Of a stretch of 64,000 nucleotides of DNA, positions 62,786-64,000 are shown piece by piece. The notes beneath the pieces are model-generated. The model searched no databases. It was not told the origin of the DNA and saw nothing but the letters and a program-made list of their open reading frames with translations. The DNA is taken from positions 1 through 64,000 of IMG/VR virus record IMGVR_UViG_3300033153_002115; one strand, given 5' to 3'. Origin of the DNA: a virus. Position 1 is the first letter of the stretch. The number at the start of each line of letters is the position of its first letter. The translations under genes were made by a program, and so were the position numbers.

Positions 62786-64000
62786 TTAGATATGCCCACC
62801 TGTAGACCATTTAGTATATAATGCCTGACTTGATGCTAATGAGAAATTTCCTGGTAAAGTAGTCGGCTGAATACTTAACCATAACTCATCTCCAAAATCA
62901 CCATCTCTTCTTGCTATCATTTCTGACACATCTAATAACGCTTGGAAAGTAATCTTTTCATCTAACACGGCAGCTTTACTTATAACTATACTATTTGAAT
63001 TGGTTATAGGAGCACCAGGTTCTGAATAAGTAATAGGATCACCATCTTTTAACCATCCCCAACGTACAGTCCATTCATAAGTTCCTGTAGAATTTGCATG
63101 CCCACTCCACATTAATTTAATAGGACTTGAAGTATCAAGATCAAAAGGCAGAAATCCACTAACACCTAATATATCACCTGTAGCTGTAAATTTGTTATTT
63201 GTTAATCCTGCTCCTATATCTTCACTTATATATAAAGTCTGACTCTGCATACTACCTTCAAAAGGTTTACCAGAAGCTAAGTTCAAACCTAATTGTGCTT
63301 CAGGTCTAGCTGTACCAAAGAACTCTATCCAACCATCACCATTTACCTCAAGTCTGTTTGAATGCACTTTCCATTGTTCGAATACAGGAGCTGTAGTAAT
63401 AGTTGCTGTAATTCTATATCGTATCCAATAATAATCTACACCTAATACAGGTGTTATAGGATCATTCTTGGCCCACCCATCATTTTGTAGTACACTATCA
63501 TATCTAATTTGAGTAGAGCCTACAGCCTGGAAAATGTTTTTAGCTTTTGGGTAATACTTTCCACCAGAATCTGCTTCCATTACATTAAGTTCAACCCAAA
63601 CACTTCCATTCCAGTATTCTGTAACAATATTTCCTGTACCAAAAACTGCAGCTAAAGTAACTTTTGTTTTAATACCATAATGATGTAGAACATCTACAGT
63701 ATCAGCACGCATACTTGCTATATATATAGCAGAATCGGCGTCTAAATTAGGGAACGTAAAAGTAGATCCACTAGCAGATTTAGCCGCAGCAGAAACATCC
63801 ACAAAAGAAGCACCATCATAAGTATACACTACCATACCGGCAGTATAACTATCTCCTTCACCAAACACACTTTCTGCTGGTATCCCTGGACTTCCTACGT
63901 GTAACTCGCCAAGAATATTTAACCCTTCATCATCTTCACTTACATCCAGTATATAAACATAAAAACCAGCTCCAGGTATGACGTAGCTGTTATTGATCTC
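62786..64000 (-). CDS. Partial virion-like structural protein (5' end outside window)
   Basis: The reverse frame is open to the window edge, so the N-terminus is missing; at least 404 residues are visible and the internal GTG at 63868 is not a needed start. The sequence is beta-rich with many Gly, Thr, Asp and Trp residues and two similar-looking domains, like fibre or capsid-decoration proteins. It ends in TAA. It begins the reverse-strand gene block that continues outside. Confidence 0.6.
   Translation of the reverse strand, partial: EINNSYVIPGAGFYVYILDVSEDDEGLNILGELHVGSPGIPAESVFGEGDSYTAGMVVYTYDGASFVDVSAAAKSASGSTFTFPNLDADSAIYIASMRADTVDVLHHYGIKTKVTLAAVFGTGNIVTEYWNGSVWVELNVMEADSGGKYYPKAKNIFQAVGSTQIRYDSVLQNDGWAKNDPITPVLGVDYYWIRYRITATITTAPVFEQWKVHSNRLEVNGDGWIEFFGTARPEAQLGLNLASGKPFEGSMQSQTLYISEDIGAGLTNNKFTATGDILGVSGFLPFDLDTSSPIKLMWSGHANSTGTYEWTVRWGWLKDGDPITYSEPGAPITNSNSIVISKAAVLDEKITFQALLDVSEMIARRDGDFGDELWLSIQPTTLPGNFSLASSQALYTKWSTGGHI

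Noticed and set aside
1-64000. TGA translated as Trp throughout the window
   Set aside because: Nine left-block genes end in TGA with well-placed downstream starts, and late genes other than the muzzle gene have no in-frame TGA. General recoding is not supported; only local or late readthrough remains possible.

Overview
This window is most likely a stretch of a crAss-like (Crassvirales-type) double-stranded DNA phage of a Bacteroidota host. The AT-rich DNA carries a head and neck order typical of that group: terminase large subunit, portal, scaffold-like protein, major capsid protein, paired neck proteins, fibres, small IHF-type proteins, a P22/T7-like tail adaptor and a large muzzle protein. 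These are followed by giant virion cargo proteins, one of which has the DFDVD catalytic signature of the crAss-like virion RNA polymerase. A BACON-like domain and promoters of the Bacteroidota type (TAnnTTTG at -7) support the host assignment. No integrase, insertion sequence or CRISPR array was seen.

Layout. Positions 1-1735 hold the end of a receptor-binding or fibre module: a partial lectin-like protein and an alpha/beta hydrolase, closed by a terminator. Positions 1849-8102 are a dense run of 22 small genes, many joined by ATGA overlaps. They include a winged-helix protein, an M15 endolysin, a spanin-like protein, several membrane proteins and zinc-binding proteins. Positions 8068-19619 are the packaging and head module (IHF-like protein, GroES-like co-chaperonin, candidate small terminase, TerL, portal, scaffold-like, capsid, connectors), ended by a strong terminator at 19643-19680. 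A new promoter then starts the fibre and tail module (19719-34979), which runs into the cargo module (34984-60006). The cargo module encodes proteins of 498, 698, 1781, 2723, 146, 697 and 1582 residues and is interrupted once by a reverse-strand secreted M23 peptidase (54618-55193). Positions 60009-62538 carry a reverse-strand array of 24 recognisable tRNA genes that together cover all twenty amino acids, plus one tRNA with an odd anticodon loop and one remnant. The array contains two promoter-leader-terminator units that look like small RNA genes. Positions 62786-64000 hold the 3' part of a reverse-strand virion-like gene.

How the genes work together: the left block probably provides lysis and other small accessory functions. 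The head module packages DNA, while the neck, muzzle and fibres deliver it. The RNA polymerase and the other giant proteins are expected to be carried in the capsid and injected, so the phage can transcribe its own genes first. The tRNA set may support translation late in infection.

The most unusual points are these. (1) The muzzle gene is split by two TGA codons four codons apart, with an open frame and plausible protein on both sides, and both fit tryptophan. (2) Every gene downstream of 8102 avoids TGA as a terminator, while 9 of 22 genes in the left block use it, yet no canonical UGA-reading tRNA was found. (3) A zincin-type HExxH protease motif lies inside the giant polymerase reading frame. 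(4) Structured leader RNAs are embedded in a complete tRNA set.
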